Shown: positions 1-7,876 of the stretch, in pieces | Layout of the letters: every line of letters begins with the position of its first letter | Numbering within the stretch: the first letter of the stretch is position 1 | The notes under the pieces: generated by a model | Database searches by the model: none | Seen by the model: only the letters and a program-made list of their open reading frames with translations | Told to the model about the DNA's origin: nothing | Translations under genes and position numbers: made by a program | NCBI GenBank assembly: GCA_017744755.1 | Contig: JAGIAU010000048.1 | Span: 1-11,901, forward strand | Direction: 5' to 3' | DNA from: Microbacteriaceae bacterium | GTDB lineage: Bacteria; Actinomycetota; Actinomycetes; Actinomycetales; Microbacteriaceae | DNA: 11,901 nucleotides

Positions 1-2
1 GG

Positions 3-239
3 CCCGCATTCGTCACCGCGTGGATCCTGATGGTCGTGCTCGCGCTGCGCGAACTGAGCGCCTCGGTCCTGCTCTATCCGTCGGGCCAGCCCACGCTGTC
101 CGTCTACATGCTGGATCTGTGGACGAAGGGAAGCCTGGAGGACGTCTCGGTCGTCGCGTTCATCGTGCTCTCGATCGTCCTCGTGCTGCTCGCGCTGCGC
201 TCGGCAACCGGACGCAAGATCGATCAGACGATGCTGTAG
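3..239 (+). CDS. Iron(III)-type ABC transporter permease, C-terminal fragment (5' end outside window)
   Basis: The frame is open from the left edge and ends with TAG at 237-239, giving the last 78 residues of an integral membrane protein. Two hydrophobic helices are visible, one at about residues 2-23 and one at about 50-70, joined by a loop containing ELSASVLLYPSG and TLSVYMLDLW. This ELSASVLLY...LSV pattern followed by a last helix and a short basic tail is typical of the C-terminus of FbpB/SfuB-like permeases, which form the membrane channel of periplasmic or lipoprotein-dependent iron(III) ABC importers (related members carry thiamine or phosphonates). The binding protein and ATPase would be expected upstream or nearby, outside the window. 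The substrate is inferred from family resemblance only; the membrane permease assignment is firm, the iron specificity moderate. Confidence 0.75.
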   Translation, partial: PAFVTAWILMVVLALRELSASVLLYPSGQPTLSVYMLDLWTKGSLEDVSVVAFIVLSIVLVLLALRSATGRKIDQTML

Positions 240-264
240 CCGCGAGATCCCGCCATCCGCTGCC

Positions 265-285
265 CCGCGCACTCCCGTGCGGCGG
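265..285 (+). terminator. Possible hairpin terminator after the permease gene
   Basis: About 25 nt after the permease stop, CCGCGCAC (265-272) can pair with GTGCG plus CGG (277-285, one bulged G at 282) across a TCCC loop, an eight-pair GC stem. No T-tract follows, so this is not a canonical intrinsic terminator; T-poor hairpin terminators have been proposed in high-GC actinobacteria. It could also be a chance GC-rich fold. Confidence 0.3.
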
Positions 286-326
286 TCGCCCGCCTCCTGA
301 GGCTACCCACCCGCCCCCGCCCCGAC

Positions 327-332
327 TACCGT
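327..332 (+). promoter_or_regulatory. Possible -10 element for a leaderless mRNA of the metallopeptidase gene
   Basis: TACCGT fits the TANNNT -10 pattern and lies 7 nt before the ATG at 340, the spacing expected if transcription begins at the A of that codon. No Shine-Dalgarno sequence is visible before either the GTG at 331 or the ATG at 340, and leaderless genes are frequent in actinobacteria. No convincing -35 box is seen at normal spacing. Confidence 0.35.
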
Positions 333-339
333 GAGCCCC

Positions 340-1440
340 ATGCTCCCGGTCCCGCACTGCCCGCGATGCGAGCGCTTCGTGTTCCTCGACGCGCTGCGGT
401 GCCCGGCGTGCGACGCGGAGCTCGGGTACAACATCGTGCTCGGGCGGTTCTTCGAGGTGGATCCGGCGGGGGCCCGGGTCGACGGCGTCGCCTGGTTCTC
501 CTGCTCGAATCGTTCGTGGGGCTGCAATTGGCTCGTTCGCGAGGACGCGCCGTCCGGTCGCTGCTTCTCGTGCCGGCTCACCCGGCGCCGCCCCGATGCC
601 GACGACACGATCGCGCTCGAGAAGCTCGCCTCGACGGAGGAGGCGAAGCGGCGGATGCTCCTGCAGCTGCGCGATCTGGGCCTGCCGGTGCGCCCGTGGG
701 ACCAGTACGAGGGCGGCCTCGGCTTCGACCTCATCTCGAGCCTGTCGAGCGGCGAGCGGGTCGTCATCGGGCATGCCGGCGGCATCATCACGATCGACCT
801 CGCCGAGAGCCTCGACGACCGTCGCGAGGCGCTGCGGATCCGGCTGGGGGAGCCGTACCGCACGATGCTCGGCCACCTGCGGCACGAGATCGGCCACTAC
901 TTCCAGTCGGTGCTGCTCACGACCGAGGCGATGTGGGAGTCCTGCCGCGCCCTGTTCGGCGATGAACGCGCCTCCTACCAGGACGCGCTCGAGCGCCACT
1001 ACGCGACCGGCGCCCCGCCCGGCTGGCAGGCGACGTACATCTCCGAGTACGCGACGATGCACCCCTGGGAGGACTTCGCCGAGACGTTCGCCCACTACCT
1101 CCACATCACGGGCACGCTGCAGACCGCCGGGATGATCGGCATCGAGTTCGAGGCCGGCGAGCGGAACCTACGCGCTGCGGACGTCGTGCTGCTGCAGGAC
1201 TACAACGGCGTGTCGATCGGGCGGATCCTCGACGACTGGGCGGAGCTCGCTCAGGCCTTCAACCGCATCAACCGCTCGATGGGCCTGCGCGACCTCTATC
1301 CCTTCGAGATCGTGGACCGGGTGCGGCTGAAGCTCGGCTTCATCCACGACCTCGTCGAGCGCGCGCGGATCCCGCTCGCCGAGCAGGTCGCGATCGGACT
1401 GCCGCCGCGCCCGGCCGCAGACGGAGGGGCGCCTCGATAG
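340..1440 (+). CDS. Zinc-ribbon, putative zinc-binding metallopeptidase (COG4307 / Peptidase_Mx type)
   Basis: Predicted cytoplasmic protein of 366 residues (369 if GTG 331 is the start; positions here count from the GTG). Two CxxC knuckles at Cys10/13 and Cys24/27 form an N-terminal zinc ribbon, and a second Cys set (58, 65, 78, 81) suggests another metal site. The catalytic-type motif HEIGH (His185, Glu186, His189) in RHEIGHYF is followed about 60 residues later by WEDFAETFAHY, which resembles the third-ligand helix of gluzincin-type peptidases. This order (zinc ribbon, then HExxH, then EDFAE) is that of the conserved family usually annotated as putative zinc-binding metallopeptidase. The substrate and biological role are unknown. 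No signal peptide or membrane helix is present. It stands alone: about 100 nt follow the permease and 110 nt precede the padR start. ATG 340 is preferred because TACCGT lies 7 nt upstream, but GTG 331 cannot be excluded. Confidence 0.85.
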   Translation: MLPVPHCPRCERFVFLDALRCPACDAELGYNIVLGRFFEVDPAGARVDGVAWFSCSNRSWGCNWLVREDAPSGRCFSCRLTRRRPDADDTIALEKLASTEEAKRRMLLQLRDLGLPVRPWDQYEGGLGFDLISSLSSGERVVIGHAGGIITIDLAESLDDRREALRIRLGEPYRTMLGHLRHEIGHYFQSVLLTTEAMWESCRALFGDERASYQDALERHYATGAPPGWQATYISEYATMHPWEDFAETFAHYLHITGTLQTAGMIGIEFEAGERNLRAADVVLLQDYNGVSIGRILDDWAELAQAFNRINRSMGLRDLYPFEIVDRVRLKLGFIHDLVERARIPLAEQVAIGLPPRPAADGGAPR

Positions 1441-1473
1441 AACGCGCCGTGGCGAGACAGACAGAACTCTCAG

Positions 1474-1493
1474 CGACATATCGGGATGCATCG
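1474..1493. promoter_or_regulatory. Imperfect palindrome, candidate PadR operator
   Basis: The 20-bp stretch CGACATATCGGGATGCATCG is an imperfect inverted repeat: the arms match as CGA...ATC / GAT...TCG (six of ten pairs). It is an AT-richer island in a GC-rich background and lies 57 bp before the padR start codon. PadR regulators commonly bind ATAT/ATGCAT-type dyads upstream of their own genes, so autoregulation is plausible. It is an inference from position and symmetry. Confidence 0.4.
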
Positions 1494-1539
1494 CCAGACT
1501 TCCTCCCAACGGGACCGGATGCGGCCCCGCAGGCAGACC

Positions 1540-1545
1540 AGGAGG
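1540..1545 (+). promoter_or_regulatory. Ribosome binding site deciding the padR start
   Basis: AGGAGG, a full match to the anti-Shine-Dalgarno core, stands 5 nt before the ATG at 1551. The same frame is open further upstream to a GTG at 1449 but that codon has no such site, and the extra segment would run through the candidate operator, so translation most likely begins at 1551. Confidence 0.8.
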
Positions 1546-1550
1546 TCGTC

Positions 1551-2123
1551 ATGGGCGGTTCATTCACGGGCGATGGATTCGGGGCGCGCGGCTTCGGCGG
1601 CGGGCGAGGCATGGGGCCGGGGCCGCAGCTGGCGGACGCCTTCGAGCAGCTCCGCGGGATGTTCGAGCAGCGGGTCGGGCCGCGAGCCGGGCGCGGGGAC
1701 GTGCGCGCGGCCGTTCTGGCGCTGCTCGCGGAGCGGCCGATGCACGGGTACCAGATCATCGCGGAGATCGAGCAGCGCAGCGGCGGCGCGTGGCGGCCGA
1801 GCGCCGGCTCGGTCTACCCGACGCTGCAGCTGCTCGCCGACGAGGGCCTCATCGAGTCGGAGGCCGCCGAGGGCCGCAAGACCTACTCGCTGACGACGGC
1901 GGGACGCGCCGAGGCGGAGGCCGCGGCCGGCAAGGCGGCGCCGTGGGCGGCCTCGGGCCCCGGCGGCCCGCTCGGGATGGGACCGCTGCCGAAGGCGGGG
2001 ATCGACCTCGCGCACGCGGCCGCGCAGGTGCAGCGCACAGGCACGCCCGAGCAGGTCCAGGAGGCGGTGAACGCCCTCGACGAGGCGCGGCGCCGGCTCT
2101 ACGCGATCCTCGCCCAGGGCTGA
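1551..2123 (+). CDS. PadR family transcriptional regulator
   Basis: Protein of 190 residues. A glycine-rich, probably disordered N-terminus (residues 1-25) is followed by a winged helix-turn-helix at about 50-120 with the PadR hallmarks ALLAERPMHGYQIIAEIE, then WRPSAGSVYPTLQLLADEGL and the wing GRKTYSLTTAGRAE. A second Gly/Pro-rich linker (about 125-148) leads to a C-terminal helical segment ending in NALDEARRRLYAILAQG, which would serve dimerisation. PadR proteins usually repress their own promoter and an adjacent gene, released by a ligand. The start at 1551 is chosen for its AGGAGG site; an in-frame GTG at 1449 would add 34 residues without family resemblance. The next gene starts 7 nt after the stop, so the two are almost certainly co-transcribed. 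The ligand is unknown. Confidence 0.92.
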   Translation: MGGSFTGDGFGARGFGGGRGMGPGPQLADAFEQLRGMFEQRVGPRAGRGDVRAAVLALLAERPMHGYQIIAEIEQRSGGAWRPSAGSVYPTLQLLADEGLIESEAAEGRKTYSLTTAGRAEAEAAAGKAAPWAASGPGGPLGMGPLPKAGIDLAHAAAQVQRTGTPEQVQEAVNALDEARRRLYAILAQG

Positions 2124-2130
2124 GGAGGAG

Positions 2131-3852
2131 ATGCCGTCCGCATCCGGCCCGGAGACGGCGGACGCGCGCATCATGCGCGCCCGCACCCGCCGCATCCTGC
2201 GCTTCGCGGGGCGCCAGCTCCTCACGACCTGGTGGTGGGAGCTCGTCCTGCCGCGCATCGGGCTCGGCCGCCTCTCGGCGCGGGGGCGCGCCGCGCGACT
2301 GACGGGGGCCGCCCGGCGCTTCCACGTGCTCGCCGTCGAGCTCGGCGGGCTCATGATCAAGGTCGGGCAGTTCCTCTCCTCGCGGCTCGACGTGCTGCCG
2401 CCGGAGATCACCGCGGAGCTCGCGGGCCTGCAGGACGAGGTGCCGCCCGCGCCGTTCGCCGCGATCCGCGCGCTCGCGGAGGCGGAGCTGGGCGTGCCGC
2501 TCGGCGTCGCGTTCGCCGCCTTCGACGAGACGCCGGTCGCGGCCGCCTCGCTCGGCCAGGCGCATCGCGCGCGGCTCGGCGCCCGCGACGCCGCCGACTG
2601 CGGCTTCGCGGACGTCGTCGTCAAGGTGCAGCGGCCCGGCATCGCCGCGATCGTCGAGGTCGACCTGAACGCGCTGCAGCGCGTGGCCGGCTGGCTCGCC
2701 CGCCTCCGGGTCGTGTCCGCGCGCGTCGACCCGCACGCGCTGCTCGCCGAGTTCGCGGCGACGAGCCGCGAGGAGATCGACTACCTGCACGAGGCGCAGG
2801 GCGCGGAGCGGTTCCGGGGGCTCTTCGCCGGCGATCCCCGGCTCGCCGTCCCGGAGATCGTCTGGGAGCGCACGACGCGGCGCGTGCTGACCCTCTCCGA
2901 CGTCACCGCGATCAAGATCAACGACGTCGACGCGCTGCGCGCCGCGGGCATCGATCCCGCCGAGGTCGCGAAGGCGTTCGCCGAGGCGATGTTCGAGCAG
3001 CTCTTCGCCCACGGCTACTTCCACGCGGACCCGCACCCCGGGAACGTGTTCGTCACCCCGGTCCCCGACGCCCGCGACGGCGCGCCGGCCTGGCGGCTCA
3101 CCTTCATCGACTTCGGCATGATGGGCGAGGTCACGGACGAGCTCCGCGGCGGCCTCCGGCGCCTGCTCATCGCCGCGGCCGGACGCGACGGGCGGGGTCT
3201 CGTCCGCGGCATCCAGGACGTCGGCATCCTCGTGCCCGGCGCCGACACCGCCGAGCTCGAGCGGGCGATGACGGCGCTCTTCGACCGCTTCGGCGGCATG
3301 GGCTTCGCGCAGCTCCGGAAGGTCGACGAGCGCGAGTTCCGCGACTTCGGGCGGGAGTTCGGCAGCGTCGTGCGCTCGCTGCCGCTCCAGCTCCCGGAGA
3401 ACTTCCTCCTCGTGATCCGCTCCATGTCGCTCACCTCGGGCGTCTGCAGCGCCCTCGACCCGGAGTTCAACATCTGGGACGCGATCGAGCCCTATGCGAC
3501 GCGGCTGCTGCGCGAGGAGGCGGGGAACGCGCTCCTCGGCTTCCTCCGCGAGGCCGCCGCGACGGCCGGGATGGTGCTGCGCCTGCCGCAGCGCATCGAC
3601 GCGCTCATCACCCGTGTCCACCAGGGCACGGTCACCGTCGCGACCCCCGTCGTCGACCGCCGCCTCGGCCGCCTCGAGCGGCTCGTGCGCCGCGCGGTCG
3701 GCGCCGTGCTCTTCGCCGGCCTGCTCATCGGCGGCATCCTGCTGCTGCCGCTCGCGACTCCGCTGGGCATCGTCCTCATGTCGGCGTCGGCGCTGCCGCT
3801 CGCGTACGCCGCGTTCGCGGGTCCCGGCGGCCGCCGGCCCGGTCCCGGCTGA
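2131..3852 (+). CDS. ABC1 atypical kinase family protein (AarF/UbiB-like)
   Basis: Protein of 573 residues with the full set of ABC1/UbiB motifs: KVGQ at 77-80 (the family-specific KxGQ motif), the alanine-rich loop AAASLGQAHRA at 137-147 replacing the usual glycine-rich loop, the ATP-anchoring lysine in VVVKVQRPG (Lys165), EID at 215-217, the catalytic loop HADPHPGN at 298-305 and the metal-binding DFG at 327-329. Two hydrophobic helices near 522-562 anchor the C-terminus in the membrane, as in UbiB. In ubiquinone-making bacteria UbiB acts as an ATPase that helps lipid-quinone synthesis; actinobacteria use menaquinone, so the role here is uncertain and may concern isoprenoid lipid handling. 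An AGGAGG site ends only 2 nt before ATG 2131, unusually close; ATG 2173 (residue 15) is an alternative start. The gene follows padR by 7 nt, implying shared control. Confidence 0.93.
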   Translation: MPSASGPETADARIMRARTRRILRFAGRQLLTTWWWELVLPRIGLGRLSARGRAARLTGAARRFHVLAVELGGLMIKVGQFLSSRLDVLPPEITAELAGLQDEVPPAPFAAIRALAEAELGVPLGVAFAAFDETPVAAASLGQAHRARLGARDAADCGFADVVVKVQRPGIAAIVEVDLNALQRVAGWLARLRVVSARVDPHALLAEFAATSREEIDYLHEAQGAERFRGLFAGDPRLAVPEIVWERTTRRVLTLSDVTAIKINDVDALRAAGIDPAEVAKAFAEAMFEQLFAHGYFHADPHPGNVFVTPVPDARDGAPAWRLTFIDFGMMGEVTDELRGGLRRLLIAAAGRDGRGLVRGIQDVGILVPGADTAELERAMTALFDRFGGMGFAQLRKVDEREFRDFGREFGSVVRSLPLQLPENFLLVIRSMSLTSGVCSALDPEFNIWDAIEPYATRLLREEAGNALLGFLREAAATAGMVLRLPQRIDALITRVHQGTVTVATPVVDRRLGRLERLVRRAVGAVLFAGLLIGGILLLPLATPLGIVLMSASALPLAYAAFAGPGGRRPGPG

Positions 3853-3917
3853 CGCGCGGCACCCCGCTCGCCGCGGGAGAATGGCATGGTCGTCGCGCCG
3901 AAAGGACCCCCACCGCA

Positions 3918-5159
3918 TTGAGCCGACTCGTCCCGCAGCGAGCCCGGAGCGTCGTCCGATCCCGGCTGCTGCCGTCGCTGGGCGTCGTCTCGGCCTCGCT
4001 CTTCCTCGTCTACGGCGGCGTGCTCTCCGTCCTGCTGCCGGCGCAGGTCGAGCAGATCGATCCCGATCGGAAGGTGGAAGGGCTCGCGCTCGTCACGAGC
4101 GTCGCCTTCGTCTGCACGATGCTGGCGCAGCCGCTCGTCGGAGCGCTGAGCGATCGGACCCGCTCGCGGCTCGGCCGCCGGGCGCCGTGGATGATCGCCG
4201 GCGCGGTCGCCGGAGGCGGCCTCCTGCTCGGGCTGGCCGGCGTCGGATCGATCCTCGGACTGTGCGTCGCCTGGGCGATGATCCAGTTCGCCCTCAACGG
4301 CACCGACGTCGCGACGTCCGCGTTCCTCGTCGACGCGATCCCGCGGGAGCGCCGAGGGCGGGCCGCGACCGTCATCGCGGGCGCGGGGGTCGCCGGAGCG
4401 GCCGGAGGCGCCGTCATCGGCGGCGCCCTCGCGTCGGAACGATCCGTCGCCTACGCGCTGCTCGGCATCGTCGTCATCGCCGCGGTCGCCGGATTCGTCG
4501 CGCTGAACCGGGAGCCGTCGACGCTGGGCGCGGCGCGCGACGCGTTCTCCTGGCGCGCGTTCCTCCGCGCGTTCTGGATCGATCCACGACGGCACCCCGA
4601 CTTCGCCTGGGCCTTCGCCTCCCGCCTGGCCTTCATGGTCTCGTACCAGGCCGTGTACGGGTACCTGCTCTACACGGCCAAGGACTACATCGGCCTGCCG
4701 TCCGGCGAGGCGACGCGGCTCGTCGGCCTGCTGACCGTCGTCGGGATCGTGTCGGTCCTCGTCGCGGCCGCGGTCGTCGGCCCGCTCAGCGATCGGGTCG
4801 GCCGCCGCCGGCCGTTCGTCCTCGCCGCCTGCCTCGGACTCGCAGGGGCGATGGCGATCCCGCTCGTCTCGCCGACCGTGCCCGGGATGTTCGCGCTGTC
4901 GGTGCTCCTCGGCCTCGCCTCGGGGCTCTACCTCTCCTCCGGCGTGGCGCTGATCAGCGAGGTGCTCCCCGGCGACGGGGCCGCGGCGGCGAAGGATCTC
5001 GGCATCTACAACGTCGCGACGAATGCGGGGCAGGTGCTGGGACCGCTCGCCGCCGCCGTCGTCATCGGGGCGCTCGGCTACCCGGGGCTGTTCGGCCTCG
5101 CGATCGCGGGAGCGCTCCTCGCGGCGGTCCTCCTGCTGCCGATCCGCGGCGTCCGATGA
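3918..5159 (+). CDS. Major facilitator superfamily (MFS) transporter
   Basis: Inner-membrane protein of 413 residues with about twelve hydrophobic helices in two six-helix halves. The MFS loop 2-3 motif is seen as SDRTRSRLGRRAPW (about residue 77-90) and again in the second half as SDRVGRRRPF (about 290). A late segment, AAAKDLGIYNVATNAGQVLG (about 356-375), resembles a motif of SLC45/sugar-carrier-like actinobacterial MFS proteins, so a sugar or related solute driven by protons is possible, but substrate and direction cannot be read from the sequence. The TTG at 3918 is chosen because AAAGGA (3901-3906) precedes it and no ATG or GTG occurs in frame near the first helix. It starts 65 nt after the kinase gene, with a weak 5-bp hairpin (3863-3877) in the gap, so co-transcription is open. 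Its stop lies 7 nt from the stop of the convergent regulator. Confidence 0.88.
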   Translation: MSRLVPQRARSVVRSRLLPSLGVVSASLFLVYGGVLSVLLPAQVEQIDPDRKVEGLALVTSVAFVCTMLAQPLVGALSDRTRSRLGRRAPWMIAGAVAGGGLLLGLAGVGSILGLCVAWAMIQFALNGTDVATSAFLVDAIPRERRGRAATVIAGAGVAGAAGGAVIGGALASERSVAYALLGIVVIAAVAGFVALNREPSTLGAARDAFSWRAFLRAFWIDPRRHPDFAWAFASRLAFMVSYQAVYGYLLYTAKDYIGLPSGEATRLVGLLTVVGIVSVLVAAAVVGPLSDRVGRRRPFVLAACLGLAGAMAIPLVSPTVPGMFALSVLLGLASGLYLSSGVALISEVLPGDGAAAAKDLGIYNVATNAGQVLGPLAAAVVIGALGYPGLFGLAIAGALLAAVLLLPIRGVR

Positions 5160-5166
5160 GGTCCGG

Positions 5167-7758
5167 TCAGGCCGCGCGGTCGGGCGGATCGAGGAACCCC
5201 CGCAGATGGGCGACGGTGATCGCCTCCTCCCTCGAGGCGACGCCGAGCTTCCGGTAGATGCTGCGCAGCTGCGACTTCACCGTGTTCGGCGAGACGTAGA
5301 GCGCCCCGGCGAGATCGTCGACGCGCGGGAACTGGACCAGCTCGGCGAGGACTCGTCGCTCGCGCTCCGAGAGCCGCACGGTCGGCGACGACGCGGGGAA
5401 CACGTCGGGCACGCCGGCGAGCATCGCGCCGGGATCCTCGCCGACGAGCCGGATGAGCGCGCTCACGTCGGCGCGGGGCAGCATCATGAGCGGGCGCCGC
5501 AGCCGGTGCGCGGCGAGCAGGTCCAGGGCCCGGTCGGCAGCGATGCGGGCGTCCTGCTCATGGCCGGACCGGAGCGCGGCGGTGCCGAGGACGAGGAGCG
5601 CCTCCGCCTGGCGGCGCGGCTGCGGCAGCTCCGACCAGGCGACCGCGGAGGCGAGCGCGACGGCGCGCTCCGTCCGTTCGGCGGCGAGCGCGACTCGCGC
5701 AGCGCCCAGGGGCGGCGCGGGGGCGCGTCGTTTCGAGCTGAGCCCGCGCTCGGCCCGGACGGTCTCGCCCGCCGCGAGCAGCAGGTCGACCTCGGTGAGG
5801 CTGAGGAGGCTCTGCATCCGGCGGCTCGGCAGCGGCCGGTCCTCATGCGCCGCGACGTCCTGCTTGAGCCGCCGCAGCCCCTCGAAGGCCTCGCCGTCGA
5901 CGAGGGCCGCGAGCCCGCGGATCCGCGCGATGACCGGCCAGTGCTCGATGGAGTGCTCATGGACGGCGAGGGCGTCGATCTCGGCTCGCGCGCCGGCGGC
6001 GTCGAACGACTCGAGCGCCACGAGCGCCTCGGCGTAGTGATAGCCGGAGGACGAGTACTTGCCGCGCCAGTTGAGCGGGCGCTCGCGGGCCCGTGCCGCC
6101 TCGAGCCGGGGGAGGAGCACGTCGTGGGCGCCGTCCATCGCCGCGAGGAGCAGCTGCATGCTGACGGCATGGACGTCGATCCACGGGGCGCCGCCGGCTC
6201 GGGCCGCCTCCAGGGCGCTGTCGATCAGCTCCGGGATCTGCTCATCCCGATCGACGAAGAACGAGCTCCAGGCGATCTGGAGCCAGAAGCCGGCGAGCAT
6301 GTCGCGGAGCTCCTCGCGCTGCTCGCGGCCGAAGGAGCGCAGCAGCGTCACGAGCTTCTGGGCGGTCTCGTACGCCTGGGGGTAGTGCCCGCCGACCCGC
6401 TGCGCCGCCATCATCCCGCTGAGCAGCCACGCCCGGTCGACGGGGTCCCCGCGTCCGAGCCGGGCGGACGCCATCGACAGGCCGAGCCGGATGAGGCTGG
6501 GCAGGCTTCCCCGCCGAGCCTTGTCCTCCGAGTTCCGCAGCAGCGCGATCAGCAGCAGGAGCAGGGGCTGGCGGCGCAGCTCGACGTCGGGGGCCGATTC
6601 GAGGATCTCCAGGGTCTCCGCGCGGAACACGCTGACGATCGACGAGTAGTGCTGCTTGACGACGGGCAGGAGCGCCGGCCAGTCCCCGAGCGCGGCATGC
6701 TGCCGCATGGCCGTGACCGGGTCGCCCGCTGCCGCGCGTTCGCGCGCGTAGACGGCGCGCAGCCGCGGCACCTCGTGCGGGAGCCGCCGGAGCAGCTCGT
6801 CCCAGAGCAGGGCGCGGACGAGGGGCTGGAGGACGAACTCGCCGGCGTCGTCGTCCGCCCGGCCGCCGAGGCCCTCCTGCTCGGCACGCGCCAGGTGACC
6901 CTCCGGATCGTCCATGCTCAGCTCCGCGGCGAGCGGCGCCGTCAGGCGGACGGCGATCGACACGCGCAGCAGGAAGAGCAGGAACGGTCCGTCGTCCGCT
7001 GCGGCGAGCGCCTGGCGGATGCCGCTGTGCCGGACCCGCTCGATGGCGTCGGGCAGCGTCATCGAGCGTCCGGAGTCGAACTCGGCGAGCGCCGTGCGCG
7101 TCGGCAGGGGCCAGCCGTCGAAGGCGCCGTGCAGCCCCCGTGCCGCCTCCTCGTCGAGCCCGTGCGCCGCCGCCACCTCGACGACCTCCTCGGCGGTGAA
7201 CGGCAGCTCCGCCGGGCCCAGGACGGTGGTGCGCAGGCGCGCGGCGCGCTCCGGCTCCTCCAGCGGCGTCGCGGCCCGCGTGAGGAGGATGATGCGCAGC
7301 GGGACCCCGGCGACGAGCAGTGCGTGCAGATCGTCGTGGACCGCCGGGTCCGTCACGTGCTGGTAGTCGTCGACGACGACGAGGAGGGGACGCGGCAGCG
7401 CGGAGAGCCCGAGGAGGAGGCTCTCGCGCAGCTCGTCGCCCGTCTCCTCGCCGACGACGAGCCCTCCCAGGGCGGTTCCGGCGGGGATGGCCCCGGTGCC
7501 GAGGCCGAGTCGGAGGAACTGTCTCCAGAACGCGAAGCGATGGCCGGAGGACTCTCCGACGGACATCCAGAAGCCGGGCTCATCGCGACCGCGGACCCAC
7601 TGGGTGAGGAGCGCGGTCTTCCCTCCGCCCGCGATGGCGCGCACGATCGTGAGCGGATGCGCGGCGGCGTCGTCGAGCCGGGCGAGGAGCCGCTCCCGCG
7701 GGGCGAGGAAGGGCGGCAGGAGCGGGGCCAGCCGGAATGCGCCGGAGTCGAGGTCCAT
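5167..7758 (-). CDS. LuxR family transcriptional regulator, large ATP-binding (MalT/LAL-like) type
   Basis: Protein of 863 residues from ATG 7758 (GTG 7824 would add 22). Near the N-terminus PPFLAPRERLLARLDDA leads into a P-loop AIAGGGKTALL (Lys47, Thr48), which satisfies the [AG]xxxxGK[ST] pattern, and a Walker B-like LLVVVDD with Asp130/131. A long helical, TPR-like middle (about 300-780), rich in Ala/Leu/Arg, is typical of STAND-class sensors. The last 68 residues form a LuxR/GerE helix-turn-helix beginning LSERERRVLAEL, with recognition region VSPNTVKSQLRSIYRKLGV. Such proteins bind an inducer and ATP, oligomerise and activate promoters. The ATG is preferred: residues before it look unstructured (Gly-rich), and GGAACGAG lies upstream at a permissive distance. 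It is divergent from the surface protein gene, a likely though unproven target. Confidence 0.92.
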   Translation of the reverse strand: MDLDSGAFRLAPLLPPFLAPRERLLARLDDAAAHPLTIVRAIAGGGKTALLTQWVRGRDEPGFWMSVGESSGHRFAFWRQFLRLGLGTGAIPAGTALGGLVVGEETGDELRESLLLGLSALPRPLLVVVDDYQHVTDPAVHDDLHALLVAGVPLRIILLTRAATPLEEPERAARLRTTVLGPAELPFTAEEVVEVAAAHGLDEEAARGLHGAFDGWPLPTRTALAEFDSGRSMTLPDAIERVRHSGIRQALAAADDGPFLLFLLRVSIAVRLTAPLAAELSMDDPEGHLARAEQEGLGGRADDDAGEFVLQPLVRALLWDELLRRLPHEVPRLRAVYARERAAAGDPVTAMRQHAALGDWPALLPVVKQHYSSIVSVFRAETLEILESAPDVELRRQPLLLLLIALLRNSEDKARRGSLPSLIRLGLSMASARLGRGDPVDRAWLLSGMMAAQRVGGHYPQAYETAQKLVTLLRSFGREQREELRDMLAGFWLQIAWSSFFVDRDEQIPELIDSALEAARAGGAPWIDVHAVSMQLLLAAMDGAHDVLLPRLEAARARERPLNWRGKYSSSGYHYAEALVALESFDAAGARAEIDALAVHEHSIEHWPVIARIRGLAALVDGEAFEGLRRLKQDVAAHEDRPLPSRRMQSLLSLTEVDLLLAAGETVRAERGLSSKRRAPAPPLGAARVALAAERTERAVALASAVAWSELPQPRRQAEALLVLGTAALRSGHEQDARIAADRALDLLAAHRLRRPLMMLPRADVSALIRLVGEDPGAMLAGVPDVFPASSPTVRLSERERRVLAELVQFPRVDDLAGALYVSPNTVKSQLRSIYRKLGVASREEAITVAHLRGFLDPPDRAA

Positions 7759-7862
7759 CAGCAGTCTCGTTCCGGATATCGCCGCATGGTTTCGATTCTC
7801 GCCGCCGCCGCCGGCCCGGATCACCGGGACGGGCAGGCTCCAGGGTGAAAAGCGGGGTTAAA

Positions 7863-7876
7863 ACGCGTCGACGCGT
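7863..7876. promoter_or_regulatory. Perfect 14-bp palindrome, candidate operator 1
   Basis: ACGCGTCGACGCGT equals its own reverse complement. It lies directly after the A-rich patch in the divergent regulator/surface-protein intergenic region, 125 bp before the surface protein start. Its centre is exactly 70 bp from that of the second palindrome. Binding by the LuxR-type regulator or another dimeric protein is an inference. Confidence 0.45.

Noticed and set aside
3863..3877. Hairpin CCCGC/GCGGG between the kinase and MFS genes as a terminator
   Set aside because: The stem is just 5 bp with no T-tract, too weak to call in GC-rich sequence.
1849..3918. A 689-codon minus-strand frame across padR and the kinase gene
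   Set aside because: It is an antisense shadow of two well-recognised genes, with no identifiable domain of its own.
5150..5175. A bidirectional terminator between the convergent MFS and LuxR genes
   Set aside because: Only 7 bp separate the stops and no clear hairpin with a T-tract was seen there.
5023..7848. A 941-codon open frame on the plus strand opposite the LuxR regulator
   Set aside because: It overlaps the end of the MFS gene and is low-complexity Arg/Glu/Gly-rich; the minus strand carries clear P-loop and LuxR helix-turn-helix motifs.
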